From the NCBI GenBank assembly GCA_008932955.1, contig WBXE01000007.1:1-27189 (forward strand): 27,189 bases of DNA, written 5' to 3'. Below are positions 1 to 7,828 of this stretch, one piece after another (position 1 is the first letter of the stretch; each line of letters starts with the position of its first letter). The translations under genes and the position numbers were made by a program. Source of the stretch: Verrucomicrobiota bacterium (GTDB lineage Bacteria > Verrucomicrobiota > Verrucomicrobiia > Verrucomicrobiales > Akkermansiaceae). The notes beneath the pieces are model-generated. The model saw nothing but the letters and a program-made list of their open reading frames with translations, made no database searches and had not been told where the DNA came from.

Positions 1-275
1 ACGACTGCGGCGTCGGGCCTAATTCCCCGCGCCTCAAGCCCCACGATCTTCATTTCCTTATGGAGCTGCCAGACGCAGGGGACGGGGTAGACGATCGTCT
101 TGCTGTCATCTAAGGAAAAATCGCCGACGCGGAATCGGTGGATATTGATGGCAGCGCCGAAATGTGTCCGTATTTTTCCAGCCTCGTCCTTGAACGTGAA
201 CACCGAATCCATGTCCACCAGAGCGGCGTGATTTTCTCCGCTCTTGATTCCTGTCGAATAGAGACAAGGTTTCAC
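1..275 (-). CDS. Partial hypothetical protein overlapping the integrase gene
   Basis: An open frame runs from a GTG at 275 to the window edge (91 codons, no stop). Its GTG overlaps the integrase stop as GTGA, which suggests translational coupling and supports it being a real gene even though it is cut off. The product begins VKPCLYSTGIKSGENHAAL and has stretches such as KDEAGKIRTHFGAAINIHRF. It has no signal peptide and no membrane segment. I recognise no family. Lying directly downstream of a recombinase, it may be cargo or an accessory gene of an integrated element, but that is inference only. A chance open frame of this length is possible, though less likely given the exact 4-base overlap. 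Confidence 0.5.
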   Translation of the reverse strand, partial: MKPCLYSTGIKSGENHAALVDMDSVFTFKDEAGKIRTHFGAAINIHRFRVGDFSLDDSKTIVYPVPCVWQLHKEMKIVGLEARGIRPDAAV

Positions 276-1327
276 GCTTTCACCCTCCCTGCCATGGCGG
301 TGGAGTGCTTCCTGCAAAGATGCCCATAGACTTGGGCAGCGAGGACTCCACCGTCCTTGTGGCCTAGCCATGTGGCGAGCGTTGGCAGGTCAACGCCGCT
401 TTCAATGCAGCGGGTCGCGAATAGATGGCGGAGGTCGTGCACGCGCATGTGGTCGATGCCTAGTCGCTCGCATGAGCCGTCAAGCGCGATGCGAGGTGAC
501 TTGATGAGCATGACGGGATCGTCGGCCCCTGTGGGCACCCCAGCGGCCCGCAGGCGGGTGAGCAGTTCCAGCGCGGCAGGGATGAGCGGGACCTGCCGCA
601 GGTCGTCATTCTTGGCGGTGCGCACGACGAGGTGGTCGGCCTTGATGTCGCGCCACTGGAGAGACTGGGCCTCAGAAATTCGCAATCCGGTATAGGCCAG
701 CAACTCCACCGCCATGGCTGTGGCTTTGCTGTGGGACTTCCTTTGCGCCAAGATGTCGGCCACGATCTTGGCGAACGACTCCGCCGTCGGCAGGTCGTGT
801 TTCATTTTCAAAGGCCGTACCCGCTTCAGTGCCGCCGGTAGGTTGCTGCCGACATGGCCGGACTCCATGGCGCGGGCGTAGGTGCGGCGCAGCAGCGCCA
901 AGCAGCCGTTGTAGCGGGTGGGGGATGTAGCGGCGGCGTACTTGTCCATAAGCGCCCTCAGCTCTGCCAGCGTGACGCGGGTGATCGACAAACCAAGCGG
1001 ATCCACCGGGAGCTTGGCGGAGATTTTGGCGAGGGAGACGGCGACCTGTTGGTAGTAGTGCCGGGTGGTCGGCTTGATGGCCGGATCTTCGCGGTGTGCC
1101 TCGGCCTTGACCGCAGCGCCAAGACTTCCAGCTTCTGCCCGGTTCTTCGCGCCCCGGAGTTCGGCGAGGACGGGCGGCAGCCGGAGCTTGGCCACGTTGT
1201 AGTCGTCGGTGTCGAGACTGCGGCGAATAAGCTTGCCGCCGACTTTGGCGCTAGCGTAGTAATTGCCGCCCCGATGACGGAGAAGACATTGAACCTTGGA
1301 CTTGCTGAATTGTGCGGTGCTTTGCAT
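272..1327 (-). CDS. Tyrosine recombinase / phage-type integrase
   Basis: Site-specific recombinase of the tyrosine (phage integrase) family, which cuts and rejoins DNA through a covalent 3'-phosphotyrosine link. The catalytic set is visible: box I arginine in AYTGLRISEAQ, a lysine in the beta-hairpin region (VVRTAKND), the box II HDLRHLFATR motif, the later histidine in WLGHKDG, and the tyrosine in AAQVYGHL near the C-terminus. An N-terminal core-binding domain (about residues 80-180) precedes the catalytic domain. I prefer the ATG at 1327 (MQSTAQF); the frame is open to a GTG at 1360, which would add 11 residues. The gene points away from the tRNA that begins 44 bases past that GTG, and its stop overlaps a small unknown ORF. 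This is the arrangement expected at one end of an integrated element. The family is clear; its target site is not proven. Confidence 0.9.
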   Translation of the reverse strand: MQSTAQFSKSKVQCLLRHRGGNYYASAKVGGKLIRRSLDTDDYNVAKLRLPPVLAELRGAKNRAEAGSLGAAVKAEAHREDPAIKPTTRHYYQQVAVSLAKISAKLPVDPLGLSITRVTLAELRALMDKYAAATSPTRYNGCLALLRRTYARAMESGHVGSNLPAALKRVRPLKMKHDLPTAESFAKIVADILAQRKSHSKATAMAVELLAYTGLRISEAQSLQWRDIKADHLVVRTAKNDDLRQVPLIPAALELLTRLRAAGVPTGADDPVMLIKSPRIALDGSCERLGIDHMRVHDLRHLFATRCIESGVDLPTLATWLGHKDGGVLAAQVYGHLCRKHSTAMAGRVKA

Positions 1328-1351
1328 GGCGATGCGAGGTGTTGCACCGCT

Positions 1352-1373
1352 GGTATGCACTTTCGGTATGCAC
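1352..1373. repeat. Two direct copies of GGTATGCAC beside the integrase start
   Basis: GGTATGCAC occurs at 1352-1360 and again at 1365-1373, 13 bases apart, between the integrase start and the tRNA. Short direct repeats here could be arm-type integrase binding sites or an operator. The copy number is low, so chance remains possible. Confidence 0.4.
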
Positions 1374-1403
1374 GAGGCAAGAAAAATCTCTGGAATCCTT
1401 ACA

Positions 1404-1476
<73 letters not shown>

Positions 1477-1534
1477 CCTTGGACAGGAGGGGATTTGCGG
1501 GGTTTTCTTGCTCAGCATGAAATCATGGGTGAGG

Positions 1535-1635
1535 AGAAGACCCAAGACGGCAAGATCCAAGAGGCAAGGGCGGAGCGGATGTAGAAGCACTGAGCTCTCT
1601 TATCCTGTCTTGAGTCTCGCAGTCTTGCGTCTTCT
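1535..1635. repeat. Imperfect hairpin of the AGACAAGA repeat family
   Basis: Arm one (1535-1567, starting AGAAGACCCAAGACGGCAAG) pairs imperfectly over about 30 bases with arm two (1603-1635, ending TCTTGCGTCTTCT). Similar purine-rich sequence recurs at 6053-6095 and 25282-25453. It lies between the tRNA and the NadD core. The nadD frame happens to stay open through it, so it argues for a nadD start downstream of 1635. Confidence 0.65.
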
Positions 1636-1693
1636 GCGGGCACTGAGAAACATAGCTATTTCCAGCGGGCGGGTTTCGAGATATGCTCGGGCC

Positions 1694-2386
1694 GTGAGTT
1701 TTAGCGCCGAAATTCCCCTAGCCGAAGCCAGTGGCGGCGTGGCTGTTACTCCGGAAACCGGGACGAGTGCTCAGGGCGCGGCCTTCGACGTAGGAGCAGC
1801 CGACCTGCGGAAAGCTCGGAAGATCGCGGTGTTTGGCGGCACCTTTGATCCGGTCCATCTCGGGCATGTGCACTTGGCGGGGCTGGCGCAGCAGGCGCTG
1901 GGCTTGGACGAGTTGCGGTTTGTGCCTTGCCGGATTTCGCCGCATAAGGCGGGGCAAGCGCCGGCGGGGGGGGATGACCGCATGGAGATGTTGCGGCGGG
2001 CCACGGCGGACTTGGCGTGGGGGGTAGTGGATGACTGCGAGTTGCGGAGCGAAGAACCCTCGTTTTCCTACGCGACGGCGGAGGCGATGCGGGACAGGTT
2101 TCCCGGCGCGCGCCTGTTCTGGATGATGGGTGGCGACCAATGGGACGCGTTGCCGCAATGGCGGTATCCGCAGCGCTTGGCGGCGTGTGTGGAGTTCATC
2201 GTGTTTGGCCGCGGGGATGTGCCGCAGCCCCGCGCGGGCTACGTGATGCATGCGCTGGCCGGCAATCATCCGGCAGCAGCCTGTGCCATCCGCGAGGCCA
2301 TCGCGCAAGGCCGCTCGGCACATCCCTGGCTGGCCCCGGCGGTCGCCGAGTGGATTGTGAGTCGCCGTTTGTATCAGGCGGGCTGA
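1694..2386 (+). CDS. nadD: Nicotinate-nucleotide adenylyltransferase
   Basis: Transfers an adenylyl group from ATP to nicotinate mononucleotide, making deamido-NAD in cytosolic NAD biosynthesis. The nucleotidyltransferase signature is clear: FGGTFDPVHLGH near the start of the core (from about 1826), then CRISPHK, SFSYATAEAM, and MMGGDQWDALPQWRYP in the substrate-binding half. The core from 1820 is about 189 residues, close to the whole family length. The frame is open back to 1508, but that stretch crosses a hairpin repeat, so I chose the GTG at 1694 (230 residues). GTG at 1739 is an equally possible start. Neither has a convincing ribosome-binding site. The gene is on the same strand as recJ and follows the tRNA. 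Function is confident; the N-terminus is not. Confidence 0.88.
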   Translation: MSFSAEIPLAEASGGVAVTPETGTSAQGAAFDVGAADLRKARKIAVFGGTFDPVHLGHVHLAGLAQQALGLDELRFVPCRISPHKAGQAPAGGDDRMEMLRRATADLAWGVVDDCELRSEEPSFSYATAEAMRDRFPGARLFWMMGGDQWDALPQWRYPQRLAACVEFIVFGRGDVPQPRAGYVMHALAGNHPAAACAIREAIAQGRSAHPWLAPAVAEWIVSRRLYQAG

Positions 2387-2422
2387 CAGCTGGCACCGGG
2401 TTTGGCGGGCATGCGCGTCTAA

Positions 2423-2533
2423 GGAGCCACCACATTTTTGTGGTGGTCGCGGAAGGGCGGCCCATGGGTACGTGCCTAAGGCTCTGTTTCATGGCCGCTC
2501 CTTCCGCACAACGACAGTAAAGTCGTCGCTCCA
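2423..2533 (-). repeat. REP-like inverted-pair element, copy 1
   Basis: A 111-bp element whose two ends are related hairpins in head-to-head orientation. Each end starts with GGAG, forms a short hairpin (CCACCAC/GTGGTGG at the left, ACGACAGTAAAGTCGT at the right) and continues into GCGGAAGG. The centre contains GCCCATGGGTACGTGCC. It is closely similar to 17316-17425 (inverted relative to this copy) and less closely to 22578-22686. The form suits a BIME or REP doublet, or a small MITE. It sits just upstream of recJ. Confidence 0.85.
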
Positions 2534-2616
2534 CAACGCGCCGGGCCGGCGGGGCGGAAATGGCGGATTTCCGGTCTTGTATGAATGGCTTAGGCAAGGC
2601 ATGCTGGGGTCAGCAC

Positions 2617-4326
2617 ATGCGAGCATTGCCCTTACGTTGGATTCCCCGCGGCGAACCCTTTCAAAATCATGAAATGGGTTCGGCCAGCGGCTTTCCGCCG
2701 ATATTGGAGCATCTGATCCGCCAGCGGGGACTGCCCGAGGGCGTGGGAATGGAGGCATACCTGCAACCGAAATTGCGCGATTTGGCTGATCCATTCTTGT
2801 TGCCCGACATGCACCTGGCGGTGGAGCGAATCCTGCTGGCGGCCGATCGCAAGGAAGCCGTGTGCATTTATGGTGACTACGACGTGGACGGAGTGACGTC
2901 GATCACGCTGATGCGGCGGATTTTGCATGCGTACGGGCTGGAGGCGCGCTATTTCATCCCCCAACGTGGAGCGGAAGGCTACGGCCTGAGCGAGGCGGCG
3001 CTGACCCGCTGCATGGCGGAAGGCTGCAAACCGGACCTGCTCATCGCGGTGGATTGCGGCACCGCATCGCTGAGCGAGGTGGCCAGCCTGAGGGCCGCAG
3101 GCATTGACGTGCTCATCGTCGATCACCACGAACCGAGTGCCGCCGGACGGCCGGATTGTTGCGCGCTGGTCAATCCGAAATGCGGCAAGACATTTACCTA
3201 CCTGTGCGCCGCCGGCGTCACCTTCAAGTTGGGGCATGCCTTGCTCAAGACGCGGGCGGTCGATCTCGATCTGAGACAACTCATGGATCTGGTGGCGGTG
3301 GCCACCATCTCCGATATTGTGCCGATGATCGGTGAAAACCGGCTGATGGTGCGCCACGGCCTCAAACAATTGTCCCACACCCTCAACCCCGGCCTGCGCG
3401 CGCTCAAAGAAGTCACCGGCATTCATGGTGAAGCCACCGCCATGGACGTTGGGTTCCGGATTGGCCCGCGCCTCAATGCGGCGGGCCGGATGGATGTGCC
3501 CGAGGTGGCACTGGCCACTCTCCTGACCGACAGCGCCACCGAGGCGCTGGCGCTGGCACAACAATTGGACGTCTACAACCGCGAGCGCCAGCAACATGAG
3601 GGGCTTATCCGTCAGCAGGCGAGCGACCTTCTAACGGGTTTTGATCCCTCGCTCGATCCCGTCATTGTGCTGGGTTCGCGGCAATGGCATCACGGGGTGG
3701 TGGGCATCGTCGCCTCGCGCTTGATGCGCCAATACCACAAGCCGACCTTTGTCGTGGCGATCGACGCAGATGGCATTGGCAAAGGGTCGGGGCGCAGCAT
3801 CGAGGGGGTTTCCTTGGTGGAGGCGATCCGTGCCTGCAGTGACGACTTGGAGGCGGGCGGCGGTCACGCGATGGCCGCTGGCCTGTCGATTCATGAGGGG
3901 AAAATCGACAGTTTTCGCGAGCATTTCGCCGAGTACGTGCTAGCCACTACCAGCGAGGAGCAACGCCAACCGACGCTCCACTTCGATGCGGAAATTGACT
4001 TTGAGCAACTATCGCTGGAATTTTTGGCGAGTTATGAATTGCTCCAACCCTTCGGCAATGGCAACCCGCAGCCGATTTTTGTCAGCCGCAAGGTGGAATT
4101 GAGTCGGCGGCCGCTGCACATGAAAAACCATCATCTGCGGCTGACCCTGCGCCAGGGGCTGCACGAACAGGACGCGGTGTTCTTCGGTGGGGGGGAAAGT
4201 CCCTTGCCCGACCCACCGTGGGATATCGCGTTTTCAATCGATCGCAACACGTTCCGCGGGCGCACCACCCTGCAACTCGTCATCCAGGATGTGAGGGGCG
4301 CGGCCATGGATTCAACGATTCCTTGA
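2617..4326 (+). CDS. recJ: Single-stranded-DNA-specific exonuclease RecJ
   Basis: 5'-to-3' exonuclease on single-stranded DNA, acting in recombination (RecF pathway), mismatch and base-excision repair. DHH-superfamily motifs appear in order: GDYDVDGVTS (residues 86-95), AVDCGTAS, VDHHEP (168-173, the DHH motif), and DLVAVATISDIVPMIGENR. The DHHA1 part follows, with GVVGIVASRL, GSGRSIEG and GGGHAMAAGL near residues 413-422. An OB-like C-terminal domain includes LQPFGNGNPQPIF. The ATG at 2617 gives 569 residues and a normal N-terminus (RALPLRWIPRG). The frame also opens at 2560 and 2581, but that extension looks non-conserved and lies close behind a REP-like element. All main metal-binding motifs are intact, so the enzyme should be active. 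Confidence 0.95.
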   Translation: MRALPLRWIPRGEPFQNHEMGSASGFPPILEHLIRQRGLPEGVGMEAYLQPKLRDLADPFLLPDMHLAVERILLAADRKEAVCIYGDYDVDGVTSITLMRRILHAYGLEARYFIPQRGAEGYGLSEAALTRCMAEGCKPDLLIAVDCGTASLSEVASLRAAGIDVLIVDHHEPSAAGRPDCCALVNPKCGKTFTYLCAAGVTFKLGHALLKTRAVDLDLRQLMDLVAVATISDIVPMIGENRLMVRHGLKQLSHTLNPGLRALKEVTGIHGEATAMDVGFRIGPRLNAAGRMDVPEVALATLLTDSATEALALAQQLDVYNRERQQHEGLIRQQASDLLTGFDPSLDPVIVLGSRQWHHGVVGIVASRLMRQYHKPTFVVAIDADGIGKGSGRSIEGVSLVEAIRACSDDLEAGGGHAMAAGLSIHEGKIDSFREHFAEYVLATTSEEQRQPTLHFDAEIDFEQLSLEFLASYELLQPFGNGNPQPIFVSRKVELSRRPLHMKNHHLRLTLRQGLHEQDAVFFGGGESPLPDPPWDIAFSIDRNTFRGRTTLQLVIQDVRGAAMDSTIP

Positions 4327-4378
4327 ATTTGCGATTCCCAAGTGGCTGCGAAGCGGTTTGAATACCTGCCGCCGCCCT

Positions 4379-6052
4379 ATGAGCCAACCTCCCATCCGCA
4401 TTGCCCTAGGCGCCGATCACGGTGCCGTCGACCTCAAAACCGCCGTTGCTGCGCACCTCGCCGCGGCTGGTTACCACCTCCAAGACTTTGGCTCGCACGA
4501 CCATGAGGCCGTCGATTACGCCGATTACGCCAATCTCGTTGCACGCGCGGTGGCCGATGGCAGCTGCGATTTCGGCATTCTCGCCTGCACCACCGCCGCG
4601 GGCATGTGCATCGCCGCTAACCGCCATCGCGACGTGCGTGCCGCCGCTGCCCGCTCGACCGAGGAGGCCGTCACGATCCGTCAGCACAACGATGCCAACG
4701 TCCTGTGCCTCGCCGGCAAATTCACCGATCATGCCAGCGCCATCGCCATCGTCGAGGCGTTCCTAGCGAGCGAATTCGCTGGCGGCCGCCATATCCAGCG
4801 CCTCTGCAAGGCGTCCGGCAGCCGCATCGCTCAGGTCGATCCGCCCGTAGCGGCGGCCATCGCTGCCGAGGCCCACCGCCAGCGCAACAACATCGAATTG
4901 ATCGCCTCGGAAAATTTTGCCTCGCCGGCAGTGATGGAAGCCCAGGGGTCGGTCCTCACTAACAAATATGCCGAGGGCTACCCCGGCCGCCGTTGGTATG
5001 GCGGCTGCGAGAATGTGGATGTGATCGAGCAACTGGCCATCGACCGCGCCAAGGCGATTTTCGGTGCCGAGCACGCGAACGTGCAACCTCACTCCGGCTC
5101 GCAGGCCAACACCGCCGTGTATTTTTCCGTTTTGCAACCTGGCGATAAGATTCTAACCATGGATCTGGCGCATGGCGGCCATCTCACCCACGGCCATAAG
5201 GCGAATTTTTCCGGGCGTTTTTATGCGGTGACTCATTACGGGGTGAGCCCTGAAGATGAGCGCATCAACTACGCGGAGTTGGAAGCCACCGCCCGCGCCC
5301 TCAAACCCGCGCTCATCACGGTGGGCGCCTCGGCCTACTCGCGCGTCATCGACTTCGAACGCATGGGGCGGCTGGCTCGCGAGATCGGGGCCTATTTGTT
5401 CGTCGATATGGCCCATATCGCTGGACTGGTGGCCGCCGGCGTCCATCCCAGCCCGGTACCGCACGCGGATTTTGTCACTTCCACCACCCACAAATCGCTG
5501 CGCGGTCCGCGCGGCGGGATCATTTTGTGTAAGGAAGAATTTGCCAAACGCATCGACTCGCAGGTGTTTCCCGGGATTCAGGGTGGGCCGCTGATGCATG
5601 CCATCGCCGGCAAAGCCGTGTGCTTCACCGAGGCGCTGCTGCCAGAATTCAAAACCTACCAGCAACAAGTCGTTCGCAACGCCCAAGCCATCGCCGCACG
5701 CCTCACGCAGCACGGCTACCGGATTGTTTCCGGGGGCACCGACAACCACCTCATGCTCGTGGATCTGCGCAGCATGGGTCTCAACGGCACCCTCGCCTCC
5801 CACGCCCTGGATTTGGCCGGTATCACGGTGAATAAAAACTCCATCCCCTTCGACACCGGTTCGCCGATGAAACCCAGCGGCATCCGCATCGGTACCCCCG
5901 CTGTCACCACCCGCGGCATGCGCGAGGCGGACGTCGAACGAGTCGCCGATTTTATCCATCAAGTGCTCCTCGCACCGGAAGATGCAGCCAACCTAACATC
6001 TATCCGCGAGCAGGTGTTCGCCTTCAATCGCGCTTTTCCGATGCCCAGATAA
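4379..6052 (+). CDS. glyA: Fusion of ribose-5-phosphate isomerase B-like domain and serine hydroxymethyltransferase
   Basis: One uninterrupted 557-residue frame joins two enzymes. Residues 1 to about 145 are RpiB/LacAB-like: GADHGAVDLK (11-20), VDYADYANLVARAV, Cys70 in GILAC, AANRHRDVRAA, RQHNDANVLCLAG and FAGGRHIQRLCK. From about residue 150 to the end it is serine hydroxymethyltransferase: NIELIASENF, TNKYAEGYPGRRWYGGCE, NVQPHSGSQAN, DLAHGGHLTHG, VDMAHIAGLVAAG, and TTHKSLRGPRGG, where Lys372 should hold PLP. The GlyA part converts serine plus tetrahydrofolate to glycine plus methylene-tetrahydrofolate. In RpiB the catalytic Cys is normally followed by GTGIG; here it is TTAAG, so isomerase activity is uncertain. 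I chose the ATG at 4379; a TTG at 4358 would add seven residues. Confidence 0.93.
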   Translation: MSQPPIRIALGADHGAVDLKTAVAAHLAAAGYHLQDFGSHDHEAVDYADYANLVARAVADGSCDFGILACTTAAGMCIAANRHRDVRAAAARSTEEAVTIRQHNDANVLCLAGKFTDHASAIAIVEAFLASEFAGGRHIQRLCKASGSRIAQVDPPVAAAIAAEAHRQRNNIELIASENFASPAVMEAQGSVLTNKYAEGYPGRRWYGGCENVDVIEQLAIDRAKAIFGAEHANVQPHSGSQANTAVYFSVLQPGDKILTMDLAHGGHLTHGHKANFSGRFYAVTHYGVSPEDERINYAELEATARALKPALITVGASAYSRVIDFERMGRLAREIGAYLFVDMAHIAGLVAAGVHPSPVPHADFVTSTTHKSLRGPRGGIILCKEEFAKRIDSQVFPGIQGGPLMHAIAGKAVCFTEALLPEFKTYQQQVVRNAQAIAARLTQHGYRIVSGGTDNHLMLVDLRSMGLNGTLASHALDLAGITVNKNSIPFDTGSPMKPSGIRIGTPAVTTRGMREADVERVADFIHQVLLAPEDAANLTSIREQVFAFNRAFPMPR

Positions 6053-6095
6053 AGACAGAAGAGGACAAGACAGAAGACACAAGACTGGAGGAAGA
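6053..6095. repeat. AGACAGAAGACAAGA purine-rich repeat
   Basis: A run built from AGACAGAAG, GGACAAGAC and AGACACAAG right after the glyA stop. It is the same sequence type as 1535-1635 and 25282-25453, but here only one arm is obvious. I see no gene in it. Confidence 0.55.
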
Positions 6096-6221
6096 CGTGC
6101 CATGCCATGAACCTCCCGACTTAGCTTGGAAGTGACAGGTGGCGGTCAGGCTGCCCGCGCCAGTCCATACCCACATACATGAAAATATCAGTCTCCGCAA
6201 TGGAGTAAACCACTGTCTAGA

Positions 6222-6296
6222 GAGCCGCATGCGGGAGATTCGCCCGTCCGGTTCGAAGGGGGGAGCGGGGCTAAGGCCCCGTTCCTACCTCTAGCG
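6222..6296 (+). mobile_element. Group II intron remnant: domains V and VI only
   Basis: Bases 6222-6254 match the group II domain V pattern. GAGCCG pairs with CGGTTC, carrying the conserved AGC triad and G-U wobble. The lower helix GAGCCGCAT / GTCCGGTTC has one C-C mismatch, followed by a two-base bulge (CC) and an upper helix GCGGG / TTCGC. The loop is three bases instead of the usual GNRA tetraloop, giving 33 rather than 34 bases, so it is probably decayed. Domain VI follows (about 6255-6294): a 10-bp GC-rich stem (GGAGCGGGGC / GCCCCGTTCC), then a TA bulge that could hold the branch-point A, closed by GGGG / CCTC. No reverse transcriptase or 5' domain is present upstream. The GC hairpin could now act as a terminator between the convergent genes. 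Confidence 0.72.
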
Positions 6297-6299
6297 AGG

Positions 6300-7466
6300 T
6301 CAATGTTCGCGGCAGAATTGCTCGAAGCGGCTAAGGCCTTCGTTGAGCACATCGAGGGTGGTGCAATAGCTCAGGCGGATGCCTTCGTCATAGCCGAAGG
6401 CGATGCCTGGCACGGCGGCCACTTTGTAACGCGACAGCAATTTGTCGCAGAGGTTGAGGGATTTGAGGCCGGTGTTGCCGGTATAGACGAAGAAGTAGAA
6501 CGCGCCTTGGGGTTCGACGACGCGGATGTTGGGAATGGCCTTGAGCCGAGCCATCATGAATTGGCGTTTCACGTCATACTCGCCGCGCAAATCCTCAATG
6601 AAACTCTGCTCGCCTTGCAACGCCGCCAGCGCCCCGTATTGCGCAAAAGTCGTCGCATTGGAAACCGTGTGGTTTTGAATCTTGTCGATGGCATCGGCGA
6701 ACGCCTTGGGGGCCGCGGTGTAGCCCAGACGCCAGCCGGTCATCGAATAGCACTTGGAAAACCCGTTCACGGTGATCGTCAGGTCGCGGATAGCATCGCT
6801 CAAGCTGGCGATGGATACATGTTTTGCCTCGCCGTAGATGAGTTTTTCGTAAATCTCGTCGGAGAGGATGACGATGTCCTCGCCCACCGCAATGTCGCCA
6901 ATTTCGCGCAATTCCTGTGCGGTGTAAACGGCACCGGTCGGATTGCCCGGTGAATTAAGAATGACCATCTTGGTCGCCGGGGTCATCGCGTCCTCAAATT
7001 GCTGTGCCGTCATCTTCCAGCCCGTCGATTCCTGGGTCTCGACAATCACCGGCTGGCCGCCTGCCAAGCGCACCATTTCAGGATAGGAAACCCAGTACGG
7101 CGAGGGAATGATCACCTCGTCGCCTTCTTCCACCACCGCCAAAATCGCATTGAAACAGGCCATTTTAGCTCCGGCCGTCAGGCAAATCTGCTTCGGGTCA
7201 AACTCAAGTTGGTTGTCTGCGAGCAATTTTGCGGCGATGGCTTCGCGCAATTCGGGGATGCCGGCCGAGGGCGTGTATTTCGTGCGTCCTTCGTTAATCG
7301 CTTGGATGGCGGCGGCCTTGATGAAGTCAGGTGTGTCAACTTCCGGTTCGCCGCCGGCGAGTGCATAGACTTCTTCGCCTTTGGCAATCATGGCCTTGGC
7401 CTGATTGGTCACGGCCAGCGTGAGGGACGGATTGACCTTGGCGATGCGTGAGGAGATGCTTTCCAT
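6300..7466 (-). CDS. Class I PLP-dependent aspartate aminotransferase
   Basis: Fold-type I aminotransferase of the bacterial aspartate aminotransferase (Ib) subgroup, which interconverts aspartate and oxaloacetate with 2-oxoglutarate and glutamate. Visible landmarks: LAGGEPEVDTPDFIKAA (family: LAAGEPDFDTP), YTPSAGIPELREAIA, TAGAKMACFNAI, PSPYWVSYPEM, NSPGNPTGAVY (171-181), LSDEIYEKLIY, the PLP lysine Lys238 in NGFSKCYSMTGWRLGY, and GIRLSYCTT near the C-terminus (substrate carboxylate arginine). I chose the ATG at 7466 (MESISSRIAKVNPS), giving 388 residues, normal for the family. The frame continues to 7556, but that extension is rich in Arg, Pro and His and not family-like. It converges on glyA, with a group II intron remnant ending a few bases from its stop. 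Exact amino-acid preference cannot be read from sequence. Confidence 0.92.
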   Translation of the reverse strand: MESISSRIAKVNPSLTLAVTNQAKAMIAKGEEVYALAGGEPEVDTPDFIKAAAIQAINEGRTKYTPSAGIPELREAIAAKLLADNQLEFDPKQICLTAGAKMACFNAILAVVEEGDEVIIPSPYWVSYPEMVRLAGGQPVIVETQESTGWKMTAQQFEDAMTPATKMVILNSPGNPTGAVYTAQELREIGDIAVGEDIVILSDEIYEKLIYGEAKHVSIASLSDAIRDLTITVNGFSKCYSMTGWRLGYTAAPKAFADAIDKIQNHTVSNATTFAQYGALAALQGEQSFIEDLRGEYDVKRQFMMARLKAIPNIRVVEPQGAFYFFVYTGNTGLKSLNLCDKLLSRYKVAAVPGIAFGYDEGIRLSYCTTLDVLNEGLSRFEQFCREH

Positions 7467-7770
7467 TGTGGCGTGCGTGTGGGGATGGGGGCTCCGCGCC
7501 GGGTCGCTACCACTGCGGCGCTCAACCTCGAACGGGCGGACCGCTTTCTGCATCATCCACCAGCCGCTGGCAAGTGAAAAGCTTGCCGAAAAAATTCATC
7601 CATTTATATCTTGACAAGCTGCCAGACCGATGGACGGCCCATGCTTCCGCGATCCCGAGTTAGACGAAACCCTCCATCAGATCGTGCTGCTAGGCTGCAA
7701 TGGCTAACTGCGTAGAGTCATCGAAGTTTCGACCAGCAGCAGCCACTGCCCGGGTAATGAACCAATCGAT

Positions 7771-7818
7771 CCGTTAGGACATTCCGGCGTCCGATCGGAC
7801 ATCAGAATGTCCTAACGG
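7771..7818. repeat. Perfect 14-bp inverted repeat around a 12-bp palindrome
   Basis: CCGTTAGGACATTC (7771-7784) and GAATGTCCTAACGG (7805-7818) are exact reverse complements. Between them lies a separate perfect palindrome, GTCCGATCGGAC (7789-7800). RNA from either strand would form a strong hairpin. It could be a dispersed palindromic repeat, a protein-binding site or a terminator, but no T-run follows. Confidence 0.85.
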
Positions 7819-7828
7819 AACTGCGTCC

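Noticed and set aside
2632..3597. 321-residue antisense ORF inside recJ
   Set aside because: RecJ motifs on the + strand are unmistakable. The antisense product is His/Gln/Arg-rich with no family features, typical of high-GC shadow frames.
5153..5962. 269-residue antisense ORF inside the glyA part
   Set aside because: It lies fully opposite conserved GlyA sequence and has no recognisable motif.
6265..6284. Simple intrinsic terminator (GCGGGGCTAAGGCCCCGT hairpin)
   Set aside because: No T-run follows, and the adjoining 33 bases fit group II domain V, so domain VI is the better reading; a secondary terminator role is still possible.
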